Shown piece by piece: positions 8,135-17,715 of a DNA stretch of 64,000 nt. Source of the stretch: Thiotrichales bacterium (GTDB taxonomy: Bacteria; Pseudomonadota; Gammaproteobacteria; Beggiatoales; Beggiatoaceae); the NCBI GenBank assembly GCA_016745035.1, contig JADGDE010000008.1, positions 62,001 to 126,000 on the forward strand, written 5' to 3'. The stretch's first letter is position 1; each line of letters begins with the position of its first letter. The notes under the pieces are model-generated. The model searched no databases and had not been told where the DNA came from. It worked only from the letters and a program-made list of their open reading frames with translations. A program made the position numbers and the translations under genes.

Positions 8135-8160
8135 GATAAAACCATCAAGTGCGAGGTGAT

Positions 8161-9135
8161 TTAATCATCATCTCTGTCGTGGTCATCGTCATCATCGTCG
8201 TCTGACTCATGATCATCGTCGTCATGATCGTTATCATCATCCCAGTCATCATGGTCATCACCATCGCTATGCTCATCGCCGTTGCTGTCGCTGGACGAAC
8301 TGACATCAATATTCGCCATCCCTTGTGGATTTTGGACAAAAGCAGCAATATCGCTGAGGTTTTGATCGGTTAAAAAGTCCAAATAGCCCATGCCGCCGTC
8401 ATTGCCACGGATAGCGGCACGGGTACGGTTGGGATCGGTGGCTTTATCAATCCCGCTACGCCCTTGGGTTTGGGGATCGTTGCCATGACAAGCGGCACAA
8501 TGTTGGGCATATAAATCTGCGCCTTGACCGACGGGGCTAGCAGGCGCTGAAAGGCTAAATTGCCCAGAAAAATCTGCTTCCATTTGTGTGTAATCACTGA
8601 GCGATGGCGACCAGACTTTCCATTGATATTCCCCCGCGCCTAAATTCAATTCCGCTGGCGAATAATGGTGCAAACCCTCGCCACAAGCAGCGGCTTGATG
8701 CAGCATTTGTCCATTATTATCGAAAATATCGACACAGTAATAGCTGTCTTCTAGGCGGCAGCCCCATTGAATCACATTGCCACTAGAGGCATAGGGCAAG
8801 CCTTGGCAGCCACCGACCATCACTTGTCCTTCAAAACCCGGTTGTCCATAGCCACTGGGCGACCAAACGCGCCAATTAAAGCGCGAGCCTGCGGGTAAAT
8901 CCGTATTGAAAATCCGACGGACAAAGGCTTGAGGGGAAAAGCTGTATAAATCATCCCCACAGGCCAAAGCGCGCAACTCGGGATATACGCGCCAGTTTTC
9001 ATCGGTAATGTCTAAACAATAATAGCTATCATTGCCGCGTTGCTCCCATTCAATGCGTTCATAAGTGGACTCATAAGCCATGCTTGTTTGGGTTAATAAA
9101 GCCCCCAAACTGAGTGTGATCAGTGTTGCTTTCAT
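8161..9135 (-). CDS. YYC-repeat cytochrome c with Asp/His-rich tail
   Basis: The start at 9135 gives a clean signal peptide (MKATLITLSLGALLTQTSMA); an upstream extension to 9249 would not. The protein is a paralogue of the one at 5151-5960. It has two YYC repeats (DSYYCLDI, DSYYCVDI, with WSPSGYGQPGFEG closing the first) followed by a mono-haem domain with CAACH and GGMGYL. Unlike its paralogue it continues after the haem domain into about 55 residues made almost entirely of Asp, His, Ser and Glu. Such tails usually bind divalent metal or calcium ions. It is the first gene of the minus-strand cytochrome cluster. Function is inferred only as periplasmic electron transfer. Confidence 0.75.
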   Translation of the reverse strand: MKATLITLSLGALLTQTSMAYESTYERIEWEQRGNDSYYCLDITDENWRVYPELRALACGDDLYSFSPQAFVRRIFNTDLPAGSRFNWRVWSPSGYGQPGFEGQVMVGGCQGLPYASSGNVIQWGCRLEDSYYCVDIFDNNGQMLHQAAACGEGLHHYSPAELNLGAGEYQWKVWSPSLSDYTQMEADFSGQFSLSAPASPVGQGADLYAQHCAACHGNDPQTQGRSGIDKATDPNRTRAAIRGNDGGMGYLDFLTDQNLSDIAAFVQNPQGMANIDVSSSSDSNGDEHSDGDDHDDWDDDNDHDDDDHESDDDDDDDHDRDDD

Positions 9136-9578
9136 TATAAAATGCCTCTGGTTTAACTGGATAAAAATAAACTGCATTGGTCTCCAGCTTAGATGACAAA
9201 AGTCGATAACACATGAGGCAAAGAGGCGAAAACAAAGGCTATGAGACATATGTTCGATAAATAAGTTGCGCCATTATTTATGAAGTATGAATAGTGTTAA
9301 TTTTGTGTCAAAAATTCACGATGTAATAGATATAAGCAATAGTTTGATTTTTAATAGAATTTACTCTATAATCCGCCATCTTTATAATTTTAGTGGGAAT
9401 TCTAGTTGATAACTAGTTAGAATTTATTGAGAAAATATATTGAACATCGGTATTTTAATCTGCCGTCAGAGGATGTTAATCCTTCACAACCCACTATTTT
9501 TCTCCCCCCATTTTTGACTCATAAGCCTTACTCAGCAATGCTTTTTTTATAGAGCACCTATATCACTCTAAGGTTGTC
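9136..9578. promoter_or_regulatory. Divergent control region between cytochrome cluster and hybrid kinase
   Basis: This 443-base AT-rich gap separates the minus-strand cytochrome genes from the plus-strand kinase. At 9402-9416 there is a perfect inverted repeat CTAGTT-GAT-AACTAG, extended by ATT...AAT, which could be an operator. I see no RNA gene or small reading frame with a convincing start. Confidence 0.4.
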
Positions 9579-12500
9579 ATGAGTTTCCTTAAGCAATTTT
9601 TTTCATTTTTACAATATCGGCAACTCTCACTTCAAATTAGACTGTTGCTATTTTTTGTTCTCATTCCATTCCCACTGATAGCTGATCATGTGCATGAAGA
9701 TCATGCCATTGCTGTTTTAAATCAGCGGGGCAGTGATGCCAGTTTTGCACAATGGAAAAAGACCCTCGATTTTCTTAATCAACGTTTACCTGCCCATCAT
9801 TTTTATCTAGTGCCTTTGAGCGACTTAGATCTTGAAGATGCCATTGCCAGACAAAACATCAGTTTTATCCTGACCGACGCTCTACAAACCAGCCGCCTTT
9901 ATAACCAATATCAATACAAGCCGATTTTGAGCTTAAAACCGCATTACCAAGAGCAGCCTTATAGCAAAGATGCGGGTGTCTTAGTGACGTTGTCAAAAAA
10001 AACCCATTTAGTGAATGCGAGTGATATTAATCATGAGCGCATTGTCGCCACTTCTTATAAAAGTTTAAGTTTTAACAGTGTTTGGTCAAATGTATTGGAT
10101 GCGATACCAAACCTTAAAGAACGCTCTCATCAAGTTGAATTTTTGGGTTTTCCAGAAGATGATGTGCTGTATGCCTTATTAGATGGTAAAGCGGATATAG
10201 GCATTGTCTCAGCCGGGCTGCTTGAGCGTATGAGTCAGGCTTGGCAAATTAATAGTGACGATTTTAGAGTCTTAAATCAACAAGATACAAAACACCCTTT
10301 TTTACATAGCAGCGCCTTATATCCGCCATGGGCATTAAGTGCTAACATTAGGCTGGATAAGGATTTGATTAAGGCTATTCAAAGCGCCCTATTGCACCGG
10401 AGCCGACAACAAGCAACGGAACAGATTCATCCGTCAGGAGATAGATATGCTTGGCAAACTGCACTGGATTATCACTCACTTAGTCACCGCTTAGATGATC
10501 ATTATCATCATCAAACAGGAGGTGTTGTGACGGCGTTTACACAATTAACTTTAAGCTCTCCTATGATCATTTGGTTGTCGATCATGGTGTTATTGCTATT
10601 ATTATTGCCAAGCTCCTGCTACAGCAGACATTCTCTGATTGTGTATAGCTTTACCATTGGGCTGTTAATCCTGATAGGTAGTATTTTTTATCAGTTTTAT
10701 CAGCTCTGGGTTGAGGATTACCAAAATCAACAAGTCCAAATTGCCAAAAGTAATGTCCGGGGCACAGCGGAAACCATCCACACTTATATTTATCAACGTC
10801 AATTAGTTGCACAACGTTTTGCATTGGAATATCAGGACGTACTGCAAGATCCATTTGTATTCGCACAATATCCACCCAATCCGCAACGGCTGCATTTTGA
10901 AAAAAGCTTACATACCCAGTTTCCTGATTTATTTAAATATGCGGTATTTGATGATCAAAGTAACGTTTTATACTCAACCGATCAGAGTTCGGTGAGTTTT
11001 TTGTGTGAAAATAATATCCGCACCCACTGGAAAACAGCGCAAAACAATACCTTATATGCCACTTCAAGCCGACATGACATAGACAATGATAGCGTGATGA
11101 TACACGGACATGATCATAGCAATTATCACTTTGATTTATTGGTTCCACTTAAAGACAACATGGTCTTGATGATCAGCTTAAAAATTGAAGCATTGCTGGA
11201 CATGTTACGCCATGCCAATATTGCGGGGCAAAACTTAATCGTGGTCAAAAATAATCATCGGGATCAAATTGAGCTTAGCGCTGAGGGCGTGCAACACAGC
11301 CTCACTTATGGGCATTATTTAGATGGTTTAGAAAATGCCGATTTTCTTTATGGAACCCATATTAAAAAAACCGCTTGGTATCTGGTTGCCTTGTCACAAA
11401 AAGGCTGGTTTGAACAATACAGCATACGTTTGCAAACGTGGATTATTGCGGTTTATTCATTGATAGTATTAATTTTATTTATTTTTGTCCGACGCTTAAC
11501 CCGAGAAACCTATTTACGTGAATATCTACAAGCGAACAATCAAGCGCAAAGTAATCAACGCTATAAAATTTTATTAGAGCACGCGGTTGATGCTTTTATC
11601 AGTACCGATGAATTTGGCAATATTGATGAGTTTAACCCGGCTGCTGAACGCATGTTAGGCTATGATAAAAAAGTCATCCAAGGGCAAAATTTTTGCATTC
11701 TCATGCCTGAAGAACATGCCATGCAGCAGCAAAATGATGCCTATTTACGCAGTTATCTGGAAAATCAAAGCAGCCACCAATTAGGCTATCATCTCAAAGC
11801 TAAACACAAGCATGGCTTTTATTTTCCGGTTTATATGACTTTAATGGACACAGGCATCAGCGGTACTTATCGCTATGGCATTATGCTCAAAGACATGACC
11901 GTGTTAAAACGCAGTGAAGAGCGCTTAAATGCCACTCGAGAGCGGCTGCAATATGCCTTAGATGGTGCGAATGAAGGCTATTGGGATTGGGATATTAATT
12001 CAGGTAAAGTCTATTTTAGCCCCAGTTGGGAAGCGATTTTAGGTTATCAATCTGGAGAACTACAGCCAAATATTAATACCTTAAAAGGCAAAATTCACCC
12101 TGAGGATAAACCTCGGGTGAAACGTTTATTACGAGCGCATTTTGAAGGTAAAAATGCTTATTACAAAGTCGAATATCGTCTTGAAAATAAACAAGGCGAA
12201 TGGGTATGGACCTTAGGGCGCGGTAAAGTCGTCAGTCGGGATGCGCTAGGACAGCCTTTACGCATGGTCGGCACAACCAGCAATATTCAAGAGCGTAAAA
12301 ATTTAGAACACGCTTTGCAGCAAGCCAAAGAACAAGCTGAAAAAACCGCTGCGGCAAAAAGCCAGTTTCTCTCTAATATGAGTCATGAAATTCGTACGCC
12401 ACTTAATGGCGTGTTGGGTATGGCGCAACTTTTAAAGAAAACCCAACTCAACAGCAAACAATGCGAATACATCAGTTTAATTTTGGACTCAGGCGATGCC

Positions 12501-14291
12501 CTGATGACCATTATTAATGATATTTTAGATTTAAGTAAACTCGAAAGTAAACAAATAACGTTAGAGCATATTTCCTTTAATTTGGAAAATTTGCTGCATG
12601 ATATTCTCTGTATTAACCGACAAACTGCCCAAGAAAAAGGGATTTTTTTACTACTTGAATATCCACATCACACGGCTAAATATTTTTTAGGCGATCCAAC
12701 CCGTCTCAAACAAATTATTAATAACCTGATTAATAATGCGCTCAAATTTACTCAGCAAGGCTATGTACATATTCGGGTACAGTCAAACCCTCACGCAGAC
12801 AAAGATCAACACAATGACATGTTGATTCAAGTGATAGACACAGGTATAGGCATCCCAACAGCACAACAAGCCCATATTTTTAAAAATTTTACCCAAGCCG
12901 ATAACAGTACCACGCGTAAATATGGTGGCACAGGTTTAGGTCTTGCGATTTGTAAACAACTGAGTAAACAAATGCATGGGAATATTCAAGTCGAATCCGA
13001 AGTGGGAAAAGGCTGTTGTTTTAGTCTCAATATGCCACTTGAGAGCAATCATGAACAAGTCATCACAGAAACATTTTCTGACTTGAGTGGTAAGCATCTT
13101 TTATTATTTAATGCCCATTCGTTAAGTCGGCATATCTTTTTACAAATATTAACAAGTGCTAAAGCACAGGTTGATGTGTGTACTGAATTGAATCAGCTTC
13201 AATGCCAATTACAACAAGCAATGCAAGACTACGATGCTTTAATTCTGGTCAATCATGATAGCGATTTTCATATCAATACGTTTACGAATAAACTTCAAGA
13301 TGCCTATCCCAAATTGCCGATGCTAACCATTAATGGCTTTGATCATGACATAGCGCAAGGCTATGAATTGCAAATGCATGAGCCATTTCGCGCCCAACAG
13401 CTTTTATTGTGTATCAGCCAACTATGTCAAAAACACCTTGCGACTAACGCAATGGCAATAGACAATCACAAATCGAATACCAATACGCTAAGCCATGAGA
13501 CCATTCAAGGTTTAAGTGATTTACGTGTCTTAGTGGTAGAAGATATTCCACTCAATCAACGTATTGTCACCGATATGCTGAAACAATATGAAATGAAAAT
13601 CGATTGTGTCAATGATGGTTTAGAAGCGATTGAAGCTTGGCAGCAAGAGAATTACGATGTTATTTTAATGGATTGTCGTATGCCAAATATGGATGGTTAT
13701 ACCGCCACAGCCAAAATTCGTGAACTGGAACAGCAACAACAAAAAAATCGCATTCCCATTTTTGCACTCACCGCTAATGCGTTATTAGAAGACATTAAAA
13801 AATGTAAAGCAGTCGGCATGGATAATGTCATCACTAAGCCAATTCAACAAGAACAACTGAAGCAAAACTTATTAAAATGGCTGAAAAAACCAACCGAGGA
13901 AACAAGCAAAGAGAGCATGGCTCCAACGTTGGTATTAGATGCCCCCATATTAGACAGCCGTCATATTGAACAATTGCAAACAGGTTTAGCCGATGGCTTT
14001 ATGGAGATCATCTCCGAGGCAAGTCAAACCTTAGAAGAGTTATTTAATCAATTTCAAGAAAACTGCAATCAGCAAAAGGCACAGCAATATAAAAGCTGTC
14101 GACATATGATGCATAACATCAAATCGACAGCTTTAACTTTGGGATTATTGCGCTTAGGACAATATGCAACTTTTATAGAGCAGCATCTGGCTGACTTAGA
14201 CCGTCATAGCTTAAATCAGCATTTGCAAGATATGCATACATTACAACAACAAAACCTCATGCAATTGCAAGCCTATTTAGAAAAGAATTAG
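9579..14291 (+). CDS. Large hybrid sensor kinase with PhnD-like periplasmic sensor
   Basis: Domains in order: signal or anchor (14-35); a PhnD/TtrS-like substrate-binding domain (about 36-285, e.g. LLDGKADIGIVSAG); two membrane helices (about 325-372); a second periplasmic part (about 375-625); another helix (about 632-650); two PAS domains (about 670-915); HisKA with MSHEIRTPLNG (H936); HATPase (DTGIGIP, GGTGLGLAI); a degenerate receiver without the usual Asp; a true receiver (LMDCRMPNMDG, D1365); and an HPT domain with HNIKSTA (H1512). It thus holds a full phosphorelay but no DNA-binding output. It is divergent from the cytochrome cluster, so it may control it; that is inference. The stop codon TAG is completed by the first base of a MITE at the 3' end. 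Confidence 0.88.
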   Translation: MSFLKQFFSFLQYRQLSLQIRLLLFFVLIPFPLIADHVHEDHAIAVLNQRGSDASFAQWKKTLDFLNQRLPAHHFYLVPLSDLDLEDAIARQNISFILTDALQTSRLYNQYQYKPILSLKPHYQEQPYSKDAGVLVTLSKKTHLVNASDINHERIVATSYKSLSFNSVWSNVLDAIPNLKERSHQVEFLGFPEDDVLYALLDGKADIGIVSAGLLERMSQAWQINSDDFRVLNQQDTKHPFLHSSALYPPWALSANIRLDKDLIKAIQSALLHRSRQQATEQIHPSGDRYAWQTALDYHSLSHRLDDHYHHQTGGVVTAFTQLTLSSPMIIWLSIMVLLLLLLPSSCYSRHSLIVYSFTIGLLILIGSIFYQFYQLWVEDYQNQQVQIAKSNVRGTAETIHTYIYQRQLVAQRFALEYQDVLQDPFVFAQYPPNPQRLHFEKSLHTQFPDLFKYAVFDDQSNVLYSTDQSSVSFLCENNIRTHWKTAQNNTLYATSSRHDIDNDSVMIHGHDHSNYHFDLLVPLKDNMVLMISLKIEALLDMLRHANIAGQNLIVVKNNHRDQIELSAEGVQHSLTYGHYLDGLENADFLYGTHIKKTAWYLVALSQKGWFEQYSIRLQTWIIAVYSLIVLILFIFVRRLTRETYLREYLQANNQAQSNQRYKILLEHAVDAFISTDEFGNIDEFNPAAERMLGYDKKVIQGQNFCILMPEEHAMQQQNDAYLRSYLENQSSHQLGYHLKAKHKHGFYFPVYMTLMDTGISGTYRYGIMLKDMTVLKRSEERLNATRERLQYALDGANEGYWDWDINSGKVYFSPSWEAILGYQSGELQPNINTLKGKIHPEDKPRVKRLLRAHFEGKNAYYKVEYRLENKQGEWVWTLGRGKVVSRDALGQPLRMVGTTSNIQERKNLEHALQQAKEQAEKTAAAKSQFLSNMSHEIRTPLNGVLGMAQLLKKTQLNSKQCEYISLILDSGDALMTIINDILDLSKLESKQITLEHISFNLENLLHDILCINRQTAQEKGIFLLLEYPHHTAKYFLGDPTRLKQIINNLINNALKFTQQGYVHIRVQSNPHADKDQHNDMLIQVIDTGIGIPTAQQAHIFKNFTQADNSTTRKYGGTGLGLAICKQLSKQMHGNIQVESEVGKGCCFSLNMPLESNHEQVITETFSDLSGKHLLLFNAHSLSRHIFLQILTSAKAQVDVCTELNQLQCQLQQAMQDYDALILVNHDSDFHINTFTNKLQDAYPKLPMLTINGFDHDIAQGYELQMHEPFRAQQLLLCISQLCQKHLATNAMAIDNHKSNTNTLSHETIQGLSDLRVLVVEDIPLNQRIVTDMLKQYEMKIDCVNDGLEAIEAWQQENYDVILMDCRMPNMDGYTATAKIRELEQQQQKNRIPIFALTANALLEDIKKCKAVGMDNVITKPIQQEQLKQNLLKWLKKPTEETSKESMAPTLVLDAPILDSRHIEQLQTGLADGFMEIISEASQTLEELFNQFQENCNQQKAQQYKSCRHMMHNIKSTALTLGLLRLGQYATFIEQHLADLDRHSLNQHLQDMHTLQQQNLMQLQAYLEKN

Positions 14292-14449
14292 AGTCTATGC
14301 GGAGTATGGGAGTCGTCGCGAAAATCAGATATTTTGAGGCTAATTTTGCGGTTTTGTGAGGCGAATAACGCGTTATTTAACGAATAAAAGCGCGGAATTA
14401 GACCAAAATAGCGGATTTGCAGCCGATTATTCATATTTCGCATAGACTC
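14291..14449 (+). mobile_element. MITE-2 copy a, 159 bp
   Basis: The element begins GAGTCTATGCGGAGTATG and ends with the inverted match CGCATAGACTC. It is flanked by TTA on both sides (14288-14290 and 14450-14452), a 3-bp TNA duplication. It is near identical to the inverted copy at 59897-60055 and shares its outer ten bases with the IS5-family relic at 37517-38202. There is no coding capacity. Confidence 0.85.
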
Positions 14450-14456
14450 TTAAATT

Positions 14457-14507
14457 ACTGATGTTACACAAAGGCTTCTCAACACCCCAAAAGGCAAGCC
14501 TTTGTGA
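14457..14507. mobile_element. MITE-1 partial copy, possible terminator
   Basis: ACTGATGTTACAC matches the family end, followed by AAAGGCTTC. The inward hairpin CACAAAGGCTT...AAGCCTTTGTG could end transcription of the minus-strand thioredoxin gene, whose stop is at 14508. The far end of the element is missing. Confidence 0.5.
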
Positions 14508-14774
14508 TTAACAACAGCTGTCATTACCAGGGCAACATTGCTGGCTAAACCAAGATAAAATGGTTTTTTTGTCCGGTACGCCGCCTGCGTGGGCAATTTT
14601 ATCATTCACAATCACCCCCGGTGTGGACATAATCCCATAAGATAAAATTGTCGCCATATCCTCAACTTTTTCCATTTCAACCGGAATGGCATTGCTTTCG
14701 GTCACTTCTTCAATCAAACGATAGGTGTTTTCACAATTGGCACAACCCGAGCCTAAGACTTTGACATTAAACAT
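14508..14774 (-). CDS. Small thioredoxin-fold protein (redox-active disulfide protein 2 type)
   Basis: The 88-residue product has the short glutaredoxin-like fold with CANC as active site (GSGCANCENTYRLIEE) and a cis-proline at STPGVIVND. This is the arrangement of small archaeal/bacterial thioredoxins that sit beside ArsP/YraQ permeases. AAGGAA lies upstream of two consecutive ATGs (14777, 14774); spacing favours 14774. The C-terminus is unusually cysteine rich (QQCCPGNDSCC). It is the third gene of an arsR-permease-thioredoxin set and may reduce a metalloid or a thiol in that pathway. Confidence 0.82.
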   Translation of the reverse strand: MFNVKVLGSGCANCENTYRLIEEVTESNAIPVEMEKVEDMATILSYGIMSTPGVIVNDKIAHAGGVPDKKTILSWFSQQCCPGNDSCC

Positions 14775-14808
14775 CATGTTTCCTTTTTTTGAGCAGACAG
14801 AAAAATAA

Positions 14809-14832
14809 CCGCTCTTTGATAACAAAGAGCGG
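14809..14832 (-). terminator. Hairpin between permease and thioredoxin genes
   Basis: A perfect ten-base stem (CCGCTCTTTG / CAAAGAGCGG) with a four-base loop lies right after the permease stop and is followed on the minus strand by TTATTTTTC. It could be a terminator or attenuator that lowers expression of the downstream thioredoxin gene. Confidence 0.65.
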
Positions 14833-15792
14833 CTATATCACACTTACAAAATTGAATAACCAACCAACTAAAATGATAGCCAGTGCTAAAATAGCCGTAA
14901 ATAGCGCCAATGCTTGCCATTTAATCACTTGTCGCAAAATCAATAATTCTGGAAAAGAAATCGCCGCGACACTCATCATAAAAGCCAAAGTTGTCCCTAA
15001 AGCCACGCCTTTGAAAAGCATTGCCTCCGCTAGTGGAATCACGCCGACGGCATTAGAATATAGCGGAATCCCTAATAACACCGCCAAAGGCACAGCAAAT
15101 ACGGCATGAGCATTAATCAGCCCATCAATCCAAGTCACTGGAAAAAAACCATGAAAACTAGCGCCGATAGCAATGCCTAAAATTACCCATTTCCAAATGC
15201 GCCCAACAATCTCTTTTACCTCAGCCAAGGCATAACGGTGTCTGGCAGCGGGGCTATTATCTTCTGCCAGTGCGGCGGTTTTGCCGATTTTAATCTCCCA
15301 GACATAGGACTCAACCCAACGCTCTGGCTTGAATTTTTCCATCAATAGCCCACCAAAAAAAGCCACACTTAAGCCCGCCAATACATAGAGCAAGGTAATT
15401 TTCCACCCCAAAATCCCTAATAGCATTACCACGGCAATTTCATTGATCATCGGGCTGGCGATTAAAAAGGAAAAGGTCACACCTAAAGGAATCCCCGCTT
15501 CGACAAAACCAATAAACAACGGCACAGAGGAGCAAGAACAAAAAGGCGTAATCGCCCCTAAAGCTATCGCCAATAAGCGCGCCACAAAGCGGGATTTTCC
15601 CTGTAAATATTGCCGCACTTTTTCCGGTGAGACAAACGAACGAAACCAGCCCATGAGGTAAATAATACTCACCAACATCAAAAATAACTTGGTGATGTCC
15701 ATGATAAAAAAATGTAGGCTCTGTGCTAGGGCATTATCTGGCGCTAAGCCAAACAGATCAAAAACTATCAAATCAGCCAAGGCATTAAACAT
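14833..15792 (-). CDS. ArsP/YraQ-type permease (DUF318)
   Basis: The product of about 319 residues, read from the ATG at 15792, has about eight to ten hydrophobic helices. It carries the family signature PFCSCSSVPLFIGF and, in the second half, LYSNAVGVIPL. Members export trivalent organoarsenicals or related compounds. The start overlaps the arsR stop by 8 bases (ATGTTTAA), so it is coupled to the regulator; a TTG at 15810 would add six residues and is less likely. Regulation by the ArsR protein and the presence of a small dithiol protein support metalloid or thiol stress, but the actual substrate cannot be read from sequence. Confidence 0.85.
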   Translation of the reverse strand: MFNALADLIVFDLFGLAPDNALAQSLHFFIMDITKLFLMLVSIIYLMGWFRSFVSPEKVRQYLQGKSRFVARLLAIALGAITPFCSCSSVPLFIGFVEAGIPLGVTFSFLIASPMINEIAVVMLLGILGWKITLLYVLAGLSVAFFGGLLMEKFKPERWVESYVWEIKIGKTAALAEDNSPAARHRYALAEVKEIVGRIWKWVILGIAIGASFHGFFPVTWIDGLINAHAVFAVPLAVLLGIPLYSNAVGVIPLAEAMLFKGVALGTTLAFMMSVAAISFPELLILRQVIKWQALALFTAILALAIILVGWLFNFVSVI

Positions 15793-16135
15793 GACAACAA
15801 CGTCCTTCAATTTGGGGGCGATCGAGCATCGTGCTTAAGGTGCGCTCATCGGCGATAAACAGGCTTTCTGTTTCTGCCTGCTTGAGTAAACGTGCCAATA
15901 TATCGCGCTGATAAGCACTTAAATCAGGATGAATCGAATACAACATCCACTGCCCCATGCGTCGTTGTTGCACCAGTTTATGCCACTTAAGAATAGATAA
16001 GTGGCGCGAAATAGTCGGCTGGGGTAATTCCAGCGCGTAAATCAATTCACACACGCAGATTTCCTGATGGTTAAGAATCAGAACCAAACAACGTAAGCGT
16101 GTTTCATCACTCAAGGCTTTAAAAAATTCATTCAT
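15785..16135 (-). CDS. ArsR/SmtB-family transcriptional repressor
   Basis: The 116-residue product (start MNEFFKALSDETRLR) has the winged-helix fold with the family motif ICVCELIYALELPQPTISRHL. The Cys-Val-Cys pair in the DNA-recognition region is the classical As(III)/Sb(III)-sensing site. A further Cys pair is present at the C-terminus (GRCCHV). It is first in the operon with the permease and is expected to repress its own promoter until metalloid binds. An upstream start at 16174 would add 13 atypical residues and is rejected. Confidence 0.9.
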   Translation of the reverse strand: MNEFFKALSDETRLRCLVLILNHQEICVCELIYALELPQPTISRHLSILKWHKLVQQRRMGQWMLYSIHPDLSAYQRDILARLLKQAETESLFIADERTLSTMLDRPQIEGRCCHV

Positions 16136-16272
16136 GCGCAGCAGTATAATATATATATATTCGCATATCCACATATAAAAATATTTGTTGTTCGACTAGC
16201 TCTCCCAATTATTCAAGGCTTTTATGTCGCACACGCTACCATCTGTACAGGAACTCGGTTAGAATACGCCCC
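16136..16272. promoter_or_regulatory. Divergent arsR / ccmB promoter region
   Basis: Just upstream of arsR is an AT repeat (16146-16161) flanked by CGAATAT and GCATATCC half-sites that resemble ArsR/SmtB operators. The rest leads to ccmB. No precise promoter boxes are assigned. Confidence 0.4.
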
Positions 16273-16950
16273 ATGAGTACCCAAGCACTGGCATTTAAGA
16301 CCTTATTAAAACGTGATTTAACCTTGGCTTTTCGACACCGTGCCGAGTTAGCAAATCCTTTATTATTTTTCATCATTGTGGTTAGCTTGTTTCCGCTGGC
16401 TATCAGTCCTGAGTCCAAGGTATTACAAGAAATTGCCCCTGGTGTGATTTGGGTTGCCGCCTTGCTGGCATCGATGTTATCGCTGGATAATTTATTTCGT
16501 GGTGATTTTGATGATGGCACACTAGAACAACTGGTGTTAAGTGGGCACAGTTTATCGCTGCTGGTGCTGGCAAAAGTGTTGGCGCATTGGCTGCTCACAG
16601 GCTTGCCCTTGCTTTTGCTCTCGCCGTTACTCGGGGTGTTTTTATTTATGCCCACACCTGCGATTCAAACCTTATTTATCACCTTGGCTTTAGGCACACC
16701 GATTTTAAGTCTAGTCGGTGCGATTGGTGTCGCGCTGACGGTGGGGCTGCAACGCGGTGGTGTGTTGCTCGCCTTATTGGTCTTGCCTTTATATATTCCC
16801 GTGTTAATTTTCGCAGCCAATGCGGTTGATAATTCCGCCGCGGGTTTCGATGTTTCCGGTCAAATTTATTTTTTAGCCGCACTGCTTAGCCTTGCTTTGA
16901 CTTTATCGCCAATGGCAACGGCCGCGTCTTTGCGCATCAGCCTCAGTTAG
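16273..16950 (+). CDS. ccmB: Haem exporter subunit CcmB
   Basis: The 225-residue protein has six hydrophobic helices and the CcmB signature RDLTLAFRHRAELANPLLFF near the N-terminus plus LSLDNLFRGDFDDGTLEQL. It is the membrane subunit of the CcmAB ATPase in cytochrome c maturation system I. The ATPase gene ccmA is not upstream; the neighbour there is the divergent arsR. This is unusual because ccmA and ccmB are normally adjacent. It precedes ccmC by 9 bases, with the ccmC ribosome-binding site AGGAG overlapping its stop. The many c-type cytochromes at 5-9 kb need this system. Confidence 0.93.
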   Translation: MSTQALAFKTLLKRDLTLAFRHRAELANPLLFFIIVVSLFPLAISPESKVLQEIAPGVIWVAALLASMLSLDNLFRGDFDDGTLEQLVLSGHSLSLLVLAKVLAHWLLTGLPLLLLSPLLGVFLFMPTPAIQTLFITLALGTPILSLVGAIGVALTVGLQRGGVLLALLVLPLYIPVLIFAANAVDNSAAGFDVSGQIYFLAALLSLALTLSPMATAASLRISLS

Positions 16951-16959
16951 GAGTCCTTT

Positions 16960-17715
16960 ATGTGGGCAGCAATCGTTCGCTTTTATCATCGAATGGCCTC
17001 GCCGCGCCATTTTTATCATCTTTCGGGAAAAATGATTCCGTGGTTTACATGGGCTTTTTTCTTAATCTTGATCCCTGGCTTATATTTGAGTTTCGCCGCC
17101 CCGGCTGATTACCAACAAGGCGAGAGTTATCGGATTATTTATATCCATGTCCCAGCGGCTTGGCAATCGATGTTTATTTATATCATCATGGCGGTTTGTG
17201 GTGGTATTAGCCTGATTTGGCGCATCAAACTCGCCGATGTGATGCTGATCAGCTCAGCTTCAATTGGCGCAGCGTTCACCTTTTTAGCCCTGCTCACCGG
17301 TTCTTTATGGGGCAAACCCATGTGGGGGACTTGGTGGGTGTGGGATGCACGTTTGACCTCTGAGTTGATTTTATTGTTCTTGTATTTAGGTATTATCGCT
17401 CTCCATGCGGCAATTGATGATAAGCGCGTCGCTGCCCGTGCAGTTGCGGTGCTTGCCTTGGTTGGCGTGGTCAATATCCCGATTATTCATTACTCTGTCG
17501 AATGGTGGAATACCTTGCACCAAGGGGCAACGATTAAAATCACCCAGACCACTGAGCAAAAAGCTATCAATAAAGAAATGTTGATTCCTTTGTTATTAAT
17601 GGCGGTGGCATTTAAGTTCTATTATGCCTCGGTGGTATTGATGAAAGCCCGCTGTGAAGTCTTACTGCGTGAGCGCAGCACCCAATGGGTTAAAGAACTG
17701 GTACACAAAGCCTAG
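16960..17715 (+). CDS. ccmC: Cytochrome c maturation haem-handling protein CcmC
   Basis: The 251-residue membrane protein has six helices and the tryptophan-rich WWD motif WGTWWVWDARLTSE, with flanking histidines (YIHVPAAW, IIHYSVEWWNTLHQG) that bind haem. It loads haem onto CcmE in the periplasm. The start is fixed by TAGGAG 8 bases upstream. ccmD and ccmE would normally follow, but here the next gene is lpxK, joined by a one-base overlap (TAGTG). Confidence 0.94.
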   Translation: MWAAIVRFYHRMASPRHFYHLSGKMIPWFTWAFFLILIPGLYLSFAAPADYQQGESYRIIYIHVPAAWQSMFIYIIMAVCGGISLIWRIKLADVMLISSASIGAAFTFLALLTGSLWGKPMWGTWWVWDARLTSELILLFLYLGIIALHAAIDDKRVAARAVAVLALVGVVNIPIIHYSVEWWNTLHQGATIKITQTTEQKAINKEMLIPLLLMAVAFKFYYASVVLMKARCEVLLRERSTQWVKELVHKA

